In this document: one piece after another, positions 1 through 9,301 of the stretch
Layout of the letters: each line of letters opens with the position of its first letter
How positions within the stretch are numbered: position 1 is the first letter of the stretch
Source: Chromera velia
Taxonomy: Eukaryota; Sar; Chromeraceae
Length of the DNA: 24,340 nucleotides
NCBI GenBank assembly: GCA_018398765.1
Contig: JAHBMJ010005226.1
Coordinates: forward strand, 1-24,340
Direction of reading: 5' to 3'
Notes under the pieces: model-generated
Seen by the model: the letters and a program-made list of their open reading frames with translations, nothing else
Database searches by the model: none
What the model was told of the DNA's origin: nothing
Position numbers and translations under genes: made by a program

Positions 1-604
1 GAATTTTTCCCTGAGTCGCAGCTATAGCCCTGTCTCCCACCCTGTATGCTGCTCTCCTCCTGTATTCCGATCGCGACGCCACTTTCGTATAGCAAAAAGG
101 GGCTCTCCCTATTCTCTCTCTGTCTATTTTCATTGTCGAGCCAACCTTTCTATCTGCTCTGTCTTCAAACAAAGAAAGGTGGAGACGGTTTCCGTTTGAG
201 ACCTTTCTGTGCACGTCAGCCATCATCACTCCTGTCAGTTCTGCCTTCTCCTGACTGCTCTTCTCTCTTATGTTTCTTTCTATTCTATGTGCAAACGTCT
301 CTCTCTTTTTCTCGTCTAGCTCATTTTTTGTTTTCTTCAGCAACCATCTCTCTATCCCGTCCACTTTCTTGTTGACTACCTGTGTTCCTCTCTGCCCTAC
401 GCTTCCTTTTAGTCTTTTTCTTGCAAAAGGGTGCATTCCTCTGTCTGTGTAGAGTGCTTGTGCACATTGCTTCAGATGAGGGAAAAGATGAAAAGGATGC
501 ATTCCTCTCCCCCCCCCTATTTTGTTCTCTACCCCCTCTCTCAAGCATGTGAGGATTGCCTGCCCTACCGCTTTGTTTCTTTTCTCCTTTAAAGCCTTCC
601 CTGC
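1..604. other. Pyrimidine-rich low-complexity DNA, no secure gene
   Basis: The plus strand is dominated by C and T runs (ctctctct, ttttctc). The open frames seen here are only by-products of this bias. The region lies just 3' of the reverse-transcriptase relic on the minus strand, so it may hold that element's 3' untranslated end. I see no poly(A) tail, target-site duplication or other boundary that would prove this. No recognisable domain is encoded on either strand. Confidence 0.5.
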
Positions 605-1948
605 CTACCGGATCGTTCTGAAAGCCACTTCGAGATCGATCAGAATGAAACTTCCTTCTATCATCAGCGTATCACAATTTTCTTTCTTTCCCAAATGCAA
701 AACAAACCTGACAAATCTCCTTTGCTTCTCGTCGAATTCTGCATATGCGCTATCTGGGCATACATGGATTTTGCATCCATACAACCATACGGCATGCACT
801 GTCTGTTTAAATATATTGAAGCAATCAGTGGGTGGAATCTCTCCCTCCCTTCATATCTTCGCTATCAGTCCCTGCATGCATCTCTCTGCTTTGATTGACT
901 GCGCCTCTATCATGGTCTCTAGGTTGCAGTCGACAGATAGGACTAGTCCCAGGTAGGGTTGCTCTCTTGCTTCTTTTATCACTATCTCCCCCAGTCTAAC
1001 TTCTTCTTTTTCTCTTGATGCGATGCGGCCAAACCGGACCAATCTCGACTTGTCAGAGAATAGAAGACGGAGAGGTTCTGCAAAGGCTACAAAGTTCGAA
1101 AGAAGAAGGTTCAACTGTCTATTTGAGGATTCGAAGAGTGTTGTATTATCTGCAAACAGAGGGGCAAGGAAATCGACCCACCTCCCGTTTTCTCCTGCTG
1201 GCACCTTTGGCCTCTGTCTGTTGGTCTGTCGTCTCTGTCCTCTCCTCTTTCCTACTTCCTCTGGCAAGTCATGTATGTATACAGAGTAAAGGGAAGGGTC
1301 GCTCGGGCCTCTTTGCTTGAGTCTTTTGTCTTCCGGGTACCACATGCTCGTTCCCTTCACCCGTGCCCTCACTTTTTCCAGTGAGGCCTCAACCCATCTG
1401 ATCAGACCTTCCTCCACCCCTGTCTTTCTCAATTTTTCTTTCAACTTTTCCAGCCTCACTTCGTCGAAAGCCCGTGTGAAGTCAACAAAAACAATACTGA
1501 GCACTTCCATTTGAGCAATAACGAACAGCAAAAGAAAAATTGCATCGCATGTGCCTGCTTTTCTCTTGTATACGAACTGCCATAACGTCTGTCTGGCTTC
1601 CTTCTCCACCTTCGTTCTCATGATTATGTCCCCCCATTTCGCATCTGCTACCACCAGGTGTACTCCCCTCCATCCTCCAAGCAGTGCAAATGACTTACCT
1701 GGTTTTAGAAGAGCCGTCACCGGTAAGTCGTTCCACCCTTTCAGCCACCAGCCGAAACGATATACAATATTAATTAACAAAATATATAAAGATACCAGCT
1801 CAGTCGATTTTTTTATCGTTTTCAGCATTCCTGGGGGCATTCCATCCTTCCCAGCGGCCTTTCTGGAGTTGTCTGCTCTTTTCATTGCCTTTTTTACCTC
1901 CTTCTCCTCTGCTATGTGCCATCCTTTCTCCTTAATCGCTCTACTCAC
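605..1948 (-). pseudogene. Reverse transcriptase domain of LINE-like element, inactive
   Basis: This frame holds a 365-codon open stretch (1948-851) plus its same-frame continuation past a TGA to 605. Reverse transcriptases copy element RNA into DNA at the target site. Family landmarks in order are: KAAGKDGMPPGML (the 'aGpDGip' finger motif); a degenerate region 1-2 with WNDLPVTALLKPGK; motif A, FVDFTRAFDEV, with the first catalytic Asp; a degenerate motif B, RGPSDPSLYSVYIHDLPEE, in place of QG-SPLLFNIYINDL; and motif C, LFADNTTLF, in place of F/YADD. The second motif C Asp is Asn here, so catalysis should be lost. The open stretch begins only at a GTG that follows an in-frame TAA, so there is no real start codon. 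The thumb-like part reads into TMLIEGSF-type sequence and stops at 605. The exact LINE clade cannot be assigned from this. Confidence 0.8.
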
Positions 1949-2840
1949 TATTGTTTTTCCTTCTTATTCCCTCTTTTTCTCTTCTTTCTCTTCCTTTGGC
2001 AGCTCGTACGTTTGTTTGAAACCTTCTGCTACCTGTTGGGTCGTCATGCTGTCTTTTATTTTTCTTGGTGCTGCCCTCTTGTCTTCCTCACCGAGTCTCC
2101 TCCACACCTTCTAGCAGCCTCCTTTATTTATTTCGGCTCTTCTGTTCTCCATCTTTCTTTTTTCTGCCTTCCGTTGCTCTCTCGTCACCGCGTTTTTCAG
2201 CGCTCTCTCTATCATGACTAACTGTTTTCTCCTCTTATCATATGCCTGTCTCAATCTTTCTCCTTCCTGAGCTGAGGTGCTGCTCTCCTTTTCTCATTTA
2301 TCCCTCTGCTCTCTTTCTGCTTTCAGGCCTCTGATTTCCTCTCTCACTTTTCTCTCTATTCTTCTGAGTTTTCTTATTTGCTTTCTTCCTTCCCCTCTCA
2401 GCGCTTCTGCTGGCTCTTCTTTCCTCTCCCTTTTTCTTTCTTTTTTCTTCTCCCTCCTTGTTGCCCACATGAAGGTTTTCTCTCTGATGTGTTAGAATTT
2501 CTGGTATGCTTCGTCGAGTAAGTCTTTCTTTATTTCTTCTCCCTCTTCTATATCCATTGCTTTCTGAAAGACCTCACTCACTTTTTCCTCCTTCACTCTT
2601 TTCTGAAGCTCTTGGAGGTACCTCTCCTCTCCTTCCTTTGTGAGCGTTCCCTTCCATCTTGGCTTGATTTCATCTTCTCTTTTCTCGTTTTTTTTTCTCT
2701 TTTCCCTCTTTTTTGTCTTTCTTTGCCTATCTTTTCTTCTTTTCTTTTTGTTCTGTTATTGGTTGGCTTCGTTTTCTTCCTCGTTTCCTTTTTCCTCGCC
2801 GCTCTTATTCTCTTTTTCTTCCTCCCTCAGGACTAATTTA
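605..2840 (-). mobile_element. Decayed LINE-like (non-LTR) retrotransposon, ORF2 relic
   Basis: The minus strand carries the relic of a non-LTR retrotransposon ORF2. The best part is the reverse transcriptase (1948-851). Upstream there is a Lys/Glu/Arg-rich stretch like the linker between endonuclease and RT in LINE proteins, with a KVWRRLGEEDKR segment near 2110-2075. Downstream, 850-605 encodes the thumb-like segment with WLYGCKIHVC and FDEKQRRFVRFVL. One reading frame can be followed from about 2330 to 605 and shows no frameshift. It is broken by stops at 2296-2294 (TGA), 2113-2111 (TAG), 1966-1964 (TAA) and 853-851 (TGA). The purine richness of the sense strand continues to about 2840, but no domain is recognisable there. 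I see no endonuclease domain and no ends. The element is dead. Confidence 0.75.
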
Positions 2841-3211
2841 AGAGCTGAATGGTCTGACCGAGCTGAGCACACACAAAATACAGAAAAAAGAAGAACAGAT
2901 GGCAGAGACACAGGAGACATGCATGCATAGTCTAGATGCATAGTCGATCAGGGGCCTCCCTCTGTCTCCCCCCCTGTCAAAAGTAAACGATCCATCGAAG
3001 TTGAAAGCTACCTTCTCCCCCCCCTCTTCGACCGCACACCGCCTCAGTCCATTCAGAGGAACAATGCCCACCATCTCACAAAAACGAATAAGAGCCCTTC
3101 CTTTCATGTTCTCCGTCTCGTCTTCAGACTCCCTCTCCGGTCTGAAAACTTCCCCTCTCCCGCCTGTTTGTGTGTATTAGGTATAGGGTCTAGCTGTAGA
3201 TTTAACATATA

Positions 3212-3217
3212 TTTATT
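3212..3217 (-). promoter_or_regulatory. Possible poly(A) signal for the glycosyltransferase gene
   Basis: The minus strand reads AATAAA about 140 nt downstream of the glycosyltransferase stop codon, inside an AT-rich stretch (3170-3340) that looks like 3' flanking DNA. The hexamer is common by chance in AT-rich sequence, and many protists do not use it, so this is only a candidate. Confidence 0.3.
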
Positions 3218-3358
3218 TATATATTAGAATTATATCTAATCATATCAATTTTCTATAATTTGAAGCTGATCGAGACATCATCGAGTTGTTATATGAGTTA
3301 AATTGTCATAACAAAAATGATGGTTGTCTATTGATTTGTGTCTAGTGAGTTGCGCTAG

Positions 3359-4783
3359 CTAGTTCGGAATAGTCAGATTCCGAGTTTGCGACCTGGGCCC
3401 GCAACGTCCGTTGAGGCTCTCTGTTAATGATGCGTCTTGAAGAAGGAGGAACTGTTCCATCTCGGTCACTGCCTCTTTCTCCAGCCAGTCCAGCTGTTTC
3501 AATGCGTGGCTCCTCATCTGCGCGCTTGCTTTCTTTACAGCACTGCACTTTCCAGGGGTCGTCAGTTCGTCCAGAGCCTCACTGAACCTTTCTCGTGTGA
3601 CATGCGCTACAGAACGAGCAGGTGCAGGTGCGTGAGGGGACGGAATGCAAACCCCGAGACCGTGTCGCAGCACAAGGTCTGCATTCATGCTCTGATCCCC
3701 AAAGAAAGGCAGACACACCATCGGGCACCCCGCAACGATTGACTCGTGCACGCTGTTGTTGCCACAATGGGTCACAAACAGGTCCACGAGCCTCAACACA
3801 GTCTTTTGCTGTACACTTCTCCTCACACAAAAGTTCTCTGGGATGTCCCCGAGACTTTCGAACTCCGTGCGAGCGCCCACTGAGAGGACGACACGATACT
3901 GGTCATCCCCCCCCAATAATTCAAACAACATACGAAAAAAGGGAAGCGGATCTAGAGTCCACTTCTCATGCCCCAGGATCGTGCCCAAACTCACATAAAC
4001 GAGAATATGGTCATCCCTCTTCCTCATATTCACAAAATCAGACAGTTCCGCATCCTCCTTCTCCATCTCTGTTCTCACTTCCCCTAACGACATTCTAGCC
4101 ACCTTCCTTTCCTGTTCGTCTAATGACACTCCAAAGAATTTCACTCTCGACTGAAACCCTTCTCGAATCTCGGGGTGAAATTCTTCCAGAGTGTAAACGA
4201 CAGTGAAGTCCGAATAGTTCGTGTAAGTCCTCGCTGGGTCATAGGTGATCGAGAATTCTTTCTTCAATACCTCTGCGCATCTTCTGAGCGACTCATTCGA
4301 CCTCAGATAGCCGAACAGAGGCTCCACCACCTCATCTGTCATGGGTGTAGACGAACAAGAGGAGAGAAACGGAAGGCCCAGAAGGGAGGCAACAAGCGGA
4401 CCCCAGGGATAGGACGAGTCGGAAAAGATGAAACGGACATCCCCGAGCTTCTTTACTCTGTCAACCAATCCGTCTCTCAACAAACTCACTGCTGCAGGGA
4501 CAGCACACTCAGGCAGTCTCTGTCCTTTCTGCTCCTCAGTCGGCTCGAGTCCGAGGGACTTCACAAGACTGACAGCAGCCTGCGTCATGTTCCATCCCTC
4601 CGCATACGCCTCAAACACCGCGCCCGCCTTCTCTACCTTCCCCTTCATTCCCTCTGGTGCGAAGTACACAACTCTGTATCCTGACTGCACCAACAGCTCC
4701 ACCACAGCCAAGGTCGGATTGAGATGACCGACGTGCTCTGCGGTGAACATCACCACAGTGCCCTTTCCTTTCATGGACGACAT
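3359..4783 (-). CDS. GT1-family UDP-glycosyltransferase (MGT/UGT-like), single exon
   Basis: A predicted 474-residue glycosyltransferase of family GT1, which moves a sugar from a UDP-sugar to a small acceptor. The fold is GT-B. The N-terminal half has VGHLNPTLAVVELL at about residues 18-31, where H20 of GHLNP sits at the catalytic His position. The C-terminal half has YVSLGT at about 263-268. The donor-binding block at about 334-364 contains DLFVTHCGNNSVHES, the acidic/Cys variant of the HGG-NS motif, followed by FFGDQ. This block resembles the bacterial macrolide glycosyltransferase type as much as animal UGTs. I see no membrane anchor at the C-terminus, so it is probably soluble. The open frame continues upstream to 4921 but only by a TTG, so the first ATG at 4783 is chosen; a second ATG lies at 4774. 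It diverges from the alkylation repair gene. The acceptor cannot be predicted. Confidence 0.88.
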   Translation of the reverse strand: MSSMKGKGTVVMFTAEHVGHLNPTLAVVELLVQSGYRVVYFAPEGMKGKVEKAGAVFEAYAEGWNMTQAAVSLVKSLGLEPTEEQKGQRLPECAVPAAVSLLRDGLVDRVKKLGDVRFIFSDSSYPWGPLVASLLGLPFLSSCSSTPMTDEVVEPLFGYLRSNESLRRCAEVLKKEFSITYDPARTYTNYSDFTVVYTLEEFHPEIREGFQSRVKFFGVSLDEQERKVARMSLGEVRTEMEKEDAELSDFVNMRKRDDHILVYVSLGTILGHEKWTLDPLPFFRMLFELLGGDDQYRVVLSVGARTEFESLGDIPENFCVRRSVQQKTVLRLVDLFVTHCGNNSVHESIVAGCPMVCLPFFGDQSMNADLVLRHGLGVCIPSPHAPAPARSVAHVTRERFSEALDELTTPGKCSAVKKASAQMRSHALKQLDWLEKEAVTEMEQFLLLQDASLTESLNGRCGPRSQTRNLTIPN

Positions 4784-5556
4784 GACACAATGCAGCTGTA
4801 TAACGAGACGGGACAAGACGGCAAAAGGATCGAAGCCACGAGACGGGTGTACGGTCAATTGAGCAAGCGTACCAACACAGTCCACGTCTACTCGAGTACT
4901 TGGATTTGACTCAGGTGACAAGGCCGCAGAGATAATGCTACTGTGTCTTCTGTATTCTTTCGAGGGTGCATGAAGTCTTTATAACCTGGCGTTTCTGGTC
5001 CACATGCTGAGACATTGCTGAGACTTTCGACATGTGCTGCAGCCATGCTGCAGGCCATGCAGGATGTTGCAGGATCTGATCAGGATCTGTCAGAGGCTTT
5101 CGAACGGCCCCGAAAAGTCTTTCATGCATGCTGCAGTGTCCGAGAAAGCGGAAAGCTATGAATAAATTCTGTCAGCTGGCCCGCCGCGGGCGCGGCCTGC
5201 ACGCAGAAAAAAACTCATGAGCTGCTTTGATCTAGTTGATCATGATCCTCAGAACCTTCGATCTCCTTCCGTAAATCGGCTCAAGGATGGCCCCAGAGCA
5301 TCTCTCTCGCCAAAGGAAAACGCACACATTTATGGACGTCTTGCAGTGAGACTGATATCGGTGAAGAGGAAGACGGTCGATGCAGAGGGTTGGACGTCTC
5401 TTTTTCCTTCGTCCCGTCTCCTTTTGCTGCTTTGTTCTCGGCATCTCCTCCCTTCCGCCCCTCTGCTTCCACCGTCAAAGAGTCCCTCGAAGTCTCTCCA
5501 GTCTCTCACGCGGGAAAACAGGTTCCTTATCGGCAGAGAACCCTCCGGCTCGTTCC
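4784..5556. promoter_or_regulatory. Divergent intergenic region between glycosyltransferase and AlkD-like genes
   Basis: This interval of about 770 bp must hold both promoters. It contains GC-rich near-palindromic DNA at 5179-5191, several GCATGC/CTGCAG-type words at 5040-5140, and a short near-repeat (caggatctg) around 5069-5090. I see no convincing TATA box. An in-frame ATG at 5380 could extend the plus-strand gene by 59 residues. Confidence 0.45.
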
Positions 5557-7789
5557 ATGTCGAGACACCCTGCTGTGCCATCTCCCCTGTCGGAGACGGC
5601 AAAGCGGATGAGGGACGATGTGACAGCCCGGCTGACGGCAAGTGCGTCTGCAGAGACCAAAGCGTGGTTCGAAAATTATGTGAAGGGTACGAAGTGGCTG
5701 GGCAATAAAATGCCGGAGACGAGGAGCGCTGTGAAGTCTGCAGTGAAGGAATGCGACTGCCTTCCTTCCGATCTAGTTTCTGTGTTTTTGGATTTGATGT
5801 TCTCGGAGTTTTGTGACGTGAAGCTTGCGGGGATGCTGATTTTTTCCGACCATTTGTTTCCAAAAGTTTCGAAAGATGACGCGATTAGAGAAGCGCTGTA
5901 TCCAGGAGAGGGGGGGAACGACATACTAGAGAAAGTTGGAATAATAGTCAATGATGAAAGGGCAGTGAATGATTGGTCTACTTGTGATTGGCTTTGTATG
6001 AAATGCATCAGCCCTCTTTGTGAGATGCACCCATACGATCGGGCTGAGGCAGGTCGGTTGGTGACAGGGTGGTCTCTGGATCCTTCCAATCGGTTGTGGA
6101 AAAGAAGAGCGGGACACGTGAGCTTCGTGAATCATGTAAGGAGGGGGGAGACGGAAACGGTTTTTGGCGACGGATTTCTCTCTCGAGTCGTGTCGGCTTG
6201 CGATGCTGCACTGAATAGTTCCGAGAGATTTGCGCAGACAGGCGCTGGGTGGGTTTTGAGGTACGCGCTTCTGTCTGACAGGCCGACGGTTGTGGAGGTA
6301 CTGGAGAGACGGGGACCGACGATGACGGTTGAGGGCATGAGGTCAGTCGACACCTCTCCACTCCTCGTGATTGGAAGGATGGAAAGAGGAAGAATGGGTC
6401 GTTCGTTCATGTTGACGACACGAGGTGACCGTCCGTATCTTGAAGTCGTGCAGCCAGTAGTTTGCCTGGTTGGAAGGGAAGGGAAGGGTATGGGTGAGCA
6501 CAAGCTCGAACGAAATGAGAGGCAGCTAGGATGAGGGGGGAGGTTCAAACAGACAGCCCTGCAGATAGAAACGAGACGGAAACAAAAGGACAAGAAAGCG
6601 AAAGGAAAGGAAAGAAAAGGAAAGGAACGAAGAGTATAGAAAAAACAATTAAGAAAAACGTACAGGAAAAAGCAAAAGAAACGTAAGAAAAGGAGGAAGA
6701 AGGAAGGGGGGGGAGGGAAGGGGAGGAGGAAGGAGAAGGATGCAGAAAAGGGAGAACCAAAAGAATGGAAAGACAAAGAATGAGAAGAACGAGGGAAATG
6801 AATGAATCAATGAAGGAGGAAAGGACGCAAGAAAAGGAAGTAAGGAGGGAAGCGAGGAAGGAAGGAAGAAAGGAAGGAAGGAAGGGGGAAAAAGGAGGAA
6901 GGAAAGAAAGAAAGAAAGCCAGACACAGACAGAGAGATTGGGGGTCGACCAGACAAAGACAGGGCAGACAAACAACCCAACAGTGAAGCAATTAATGAGG
7001 GGAGGAGGAAGTGACCGGACAACGAACGAAACAAGCGACCAAATGAAACAGACGAGGAAAAGACGGAAGAGTGACAGAGAGTAAAGGGTGTTCGTTCGTT
7101 TGTTCACGGCTCCATCCGGCCATCACGATGCATCCCTGTCTGTCCTTCCTTCCACAGGGAGGGAGGGAGGGATGTGATTGATCCACACCGACTGCGACTG
7201 TTGCTTCACATGGTTTCTCTTCCTTTTCGGTGTGCTTAGCAAGAGAGGAGTTGCGAGTGTGTGTGGGTTTTGGGATCTGAGTATGGACATATTTTCATGC
7301 AAGTATCGATAACGGAGGGCTTTCTGGAAGAAAAATCACCGAGAATGAAGACAATTAATGGCGTCTTCACTCGATTAACTGTCGGGATGCAGTTGTGCAT
7401 GTAGTACATAAGTGACAGCTCATGTTGTACAGAAGATGGATGCACTCTGACTGACCACCGACTGGATGGATGGAGCGATGGTTGTTCTTATTGGTCGGTG
7501 CAGGTATGCGCTGGAGCAGTGCAAAGACGCGAGTCTGAAGAAAAGGTTGATGGCGCTGCCCGGAAAAGGCGCAAGCGTTGTGGATGAAACAGCAAGAGGC
7601 GGGCTTAGAGGGGGGGGGGGACCGGGGCAATCACAGGAGGCAGGAGGTGAAGAAAAGGGGGGGGCAAACAAACCCTCCAACAAGAACTCAAGAAAGAGAC
7701 GTGAGGATCCTTTGGCAGGAGCTAAGGCAGGAGAGGCCCAGGGAAAGACAAAAAACGATGCAGTTGTGAAAAAACGCAAAAATTCCTAA
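5557..7789 (+). CDS. AlkD-like DNA alkylation repair protein, two exons
   Basis: Exons 5557-6341 and 7504-7789 give 356 residues. AlkD-family proteins are HEAT-like-repeat glycosylases that remove alkylated purines. Family features are WFENYVKGTKWLGNKMPETR (residues 37-56), DWSTCDWLCMK (W140, D144), NRLWKRRAGHVSFV (R183/R184) and TGAGWVLRYALL (W232, R235), matching the Trp, Asp and Arg positions that line the AlkD active site. The intron (6342-7503) starts GTCAGT and ends GGTGCAG. It splits an Arg codon (AG|G) so that ..VEGMR joins YALEQCKDASLKKRL, which completes the terminal helix of the family. Without splicing the frame runs into purine-rich repeats and stops at 6534. The tail after residue 285 is rich in Gly, Lys and Arg (KNSRKRRED, VKKRKNS) and may be a nuclear localisation signal. 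An upstream in-frame ATG at 5380 would add a hydrophobic leader. Confidence 0.82.
6566..6930 (+). repeat. Purine-rich GGAA/AAAG simple-sequence tract inside the AlkD-like intron
   Basis: About 365 bp of almost pure A and G, built from interrupted ggaaag, aagg and gaaag units with a cleaner ggaagg block near 6850-6910. It lies wholly within the intron at 6342-7503. Long open frames across it on both strands (Lys/Glu-rich on plus, Phe/Ser/Leu-rich on minus) are composition artefacts. Confidence 0.85.
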
Positions 7790-7799
7790 CTCTCGAGTA

Positions 7800-8700
7800 A
7801 CCATCATAATTTAAATAAAAAAAGTTAATGAACACGATTTTTATAATAAGATGAATTGAAACTCTTTGTCACGACTTACGAGTTGTTTACACTCAAACAG
7901 GAAACTGACTACACTAAAGTAATAGAAACAAATAAAAGTCACAGATAAAAATGTGAGGTATGTCTGAGTTTCGCTGTGCTTCCGTCGGCCATTTTTAGAC
8001 ATTTTACTAGGCTATTTTAGGCCATTTTACGAAGGAAACATTCGAGCGCGATAAAATAACAACAATGATGGACTGTCCACTAGAATGTTACTGAACTTTG
8101 AAATAATTAAATTCACATTAAAATATACGGCTTCTTTGAAAGCTGCGCTAAGTAGAAGACCTCAGGGGGTGCGTATGCAAAGATATATATCAGGGTCATA
8201 TACAGGTAAAAGCACTAAAAACTATATGTATATTAACTGAGACCGCCAATTGTTACGCCAAACCCAAAGTCTTTAAAATTAACACACAGTCTTTGACGGG
8301 TGCATGCGGGCTGTGCCACCACCCACAGGAGCGGGGGTCCTCCCTTTTGTTTAATTAACAATTATTTTTTCGTAAACACTAAAAAACGATTAAAAAAATC
8401 TATAAAAATTAGTTTTTGATACTCACGATTAAAGCATTTGTACAAAAGTTAATTCTGTGTACTGTTATGTGTAACTGTATGCTCACAAAGCTGACAAAGA
8501 CCAGAAATTTTAAATTAATTAATCAATTAATCAAATACATGCAGAGACAACCAGTTGTACAGACTACATACTAAGTAGAACTACACAACATACTATTATA
8601 TACTACTAAATATAATAGTTTTTCCCTTAACTTATTTTTATGTAAGGTTTTCTTGAATTGTATTAAAGAAAGGTAGAAATACATACCATAGCTGAAGTCT
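7800..8700. other. AT-rich island, no gene seen
   Basis: Composition changes sharply from the GC-balanced coding DNA to A/T runs (ataattaaattcacattaaaatat, aattaattaatcaattaatc). There is no long open frame and no motif of a known RNA gene. A GC-rich insert at 8295-8345 (gtgcatgcgggctgtgccacc, gagcgggggtcc) interrupts it. It separates the convergent 3' ends of the AlkD-like gene and the U2 snRNA. Confidence 0.6.
7814..7819 (+). promoter_or_regulatory. Possible poly(A) signal of the AlkD-like gene
   Basis: AATAAA lies 25 nt after the stop codon of the alkylation repair gene, where composition switches abruptly to AT-rich. Position and context fit a cleavage signal, but chance occurrence in AT-rich DNA is possible. 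Confidence 0.35.
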
Positions 8701-8723
8701 CTTGACTCTCTTTTTCATTTGTT

Positions 8724-8735
8724 GGCTCGAAAGCC
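8724..8735 (-). other. UUCG-capped hairpin just downstream of U2
   Basis: Four bases after the conserved U2 end, the minus strand reads GGCT-TTCG-AGCC, a 4-bp stem with an extra-stable UUCG tetraloop. It could be a 3' processing signal or a terminal extension of the RNA. This is an inference from position and structure only. Confidence 0.4.
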
Positions 8736-8737
8736 TC

Positions 8738-8927
8738 AAGGGTGCACCGCATAACCCAATGTGTAAGGGGAAGGCAACGCGCGAGAAGGCCTGTGAGCAA
8801 GCCTACAGGACCAACTCCCCTAAAAAAATTGTTGTGACAAAAGTGGGTCCATTCGGACCTATACCAGCTGTCACACTGATAAGAACAGATACTACACTTG
8901 ATCATAGCCAAAAGGCCGAGAAGGTAT
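8738..8927 (-). ncRNA. U2: U2 spliceosomal snRNA
   Basis: The minus strand has the U2 signature. From 8927 it reads ATACCTTCTCGGCCTTTTGG, then GCTATGATCAAGTGTAGTATC, then TGTTCTTATCAG. The GUAGUA that pairs with intron branch points is intact. A hairpin GGTCC-GAAT-GGACC follows (stem IIb), flanked by complementary TGTGACA and TGTCACA. Next come an Sm-protein site AATTTTTTTAG (about 8830-8820), a stem GGTCCTGT...ACAGGCC (stem III region) and a terminal block ending GGTGCACCC at 8740, as in other U2 RNAs. The length of about 188-190 nt is normal. U2 forms the U2 snRNP, which recognises the branch point and pairs with U6 in the catalytic core. The 5' end is placed by alignment to the conserved start; bases 3-4 and 24 differ from the usual sequence. 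Proteins predicted across this span are spurious. Confidence 0.95.
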
Positions 8928-9301
8928 GAGAGCGACAAAGTAGAGCCCGGGGGGGGACCAAAATTCGGTTTTTCGTAGGAAAAAAAAAACATGCATGCAC
9001 CTGGGTCCGACCACTTAAATCCAAACCTTCTTTCAGACGATAGATTCGCAGGTCAGTCAAAAGTGTGTATGCATGACAGTGATGATGACACTTTCTGACA
9101 GATTCTGACAGTGACAGAGGCTGCACACATGGACTGGGTGGCACAGTTTTCCAGCGCTGTGACATCAGCTACTTTTGGCTGTAAGGCAAAATACAAGATC
9201 TGCTGAATCAGACTGAGGGGTTGCCTTGTGTCGCACCGCAAAGTCCTATCCACGTGCAAGGCAGGTTGCTTCTCCAAGGCGAAATATCTGATTGACCAGC
9301 C
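8928..9301. promoter_or_regulatory. Shared upstream region of U2 and the tandem amidotransferase-like gene
   Basis: U2 (minus) and the next gene (plus) diverge from this 374-bp interval, so it should hold both promoters. A run of seven G at 8949-8956 and a run of A at 8981-8989 lie 20-60 bp upstream of U2. Around 9070-9120 there are short repeats of ctgacag/tgacagtga. No TATA box or known proximal sequence element is recognisable. Confidence 0.4.

Noticed and set aside
5106-5116. Word ggccccgaaa shared with 24261-24270
   Set aside because: A single ten-base match between two GC-rich upstream regions is too little to call a shared element.
6132-7107. Long minus-strand frames rich in Phe, Ser, Leu and Pro
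   Set aside because: They are the complement of the purine-rich intron tract and the AlkD-like exon; composition, not coding, explains them.
8663-8992. Open frames on both strands across the U2 region
   Set aside because: They cross a clear U2 snRNA with intact RNA motifs; the peptides match nothing and are chance frames.
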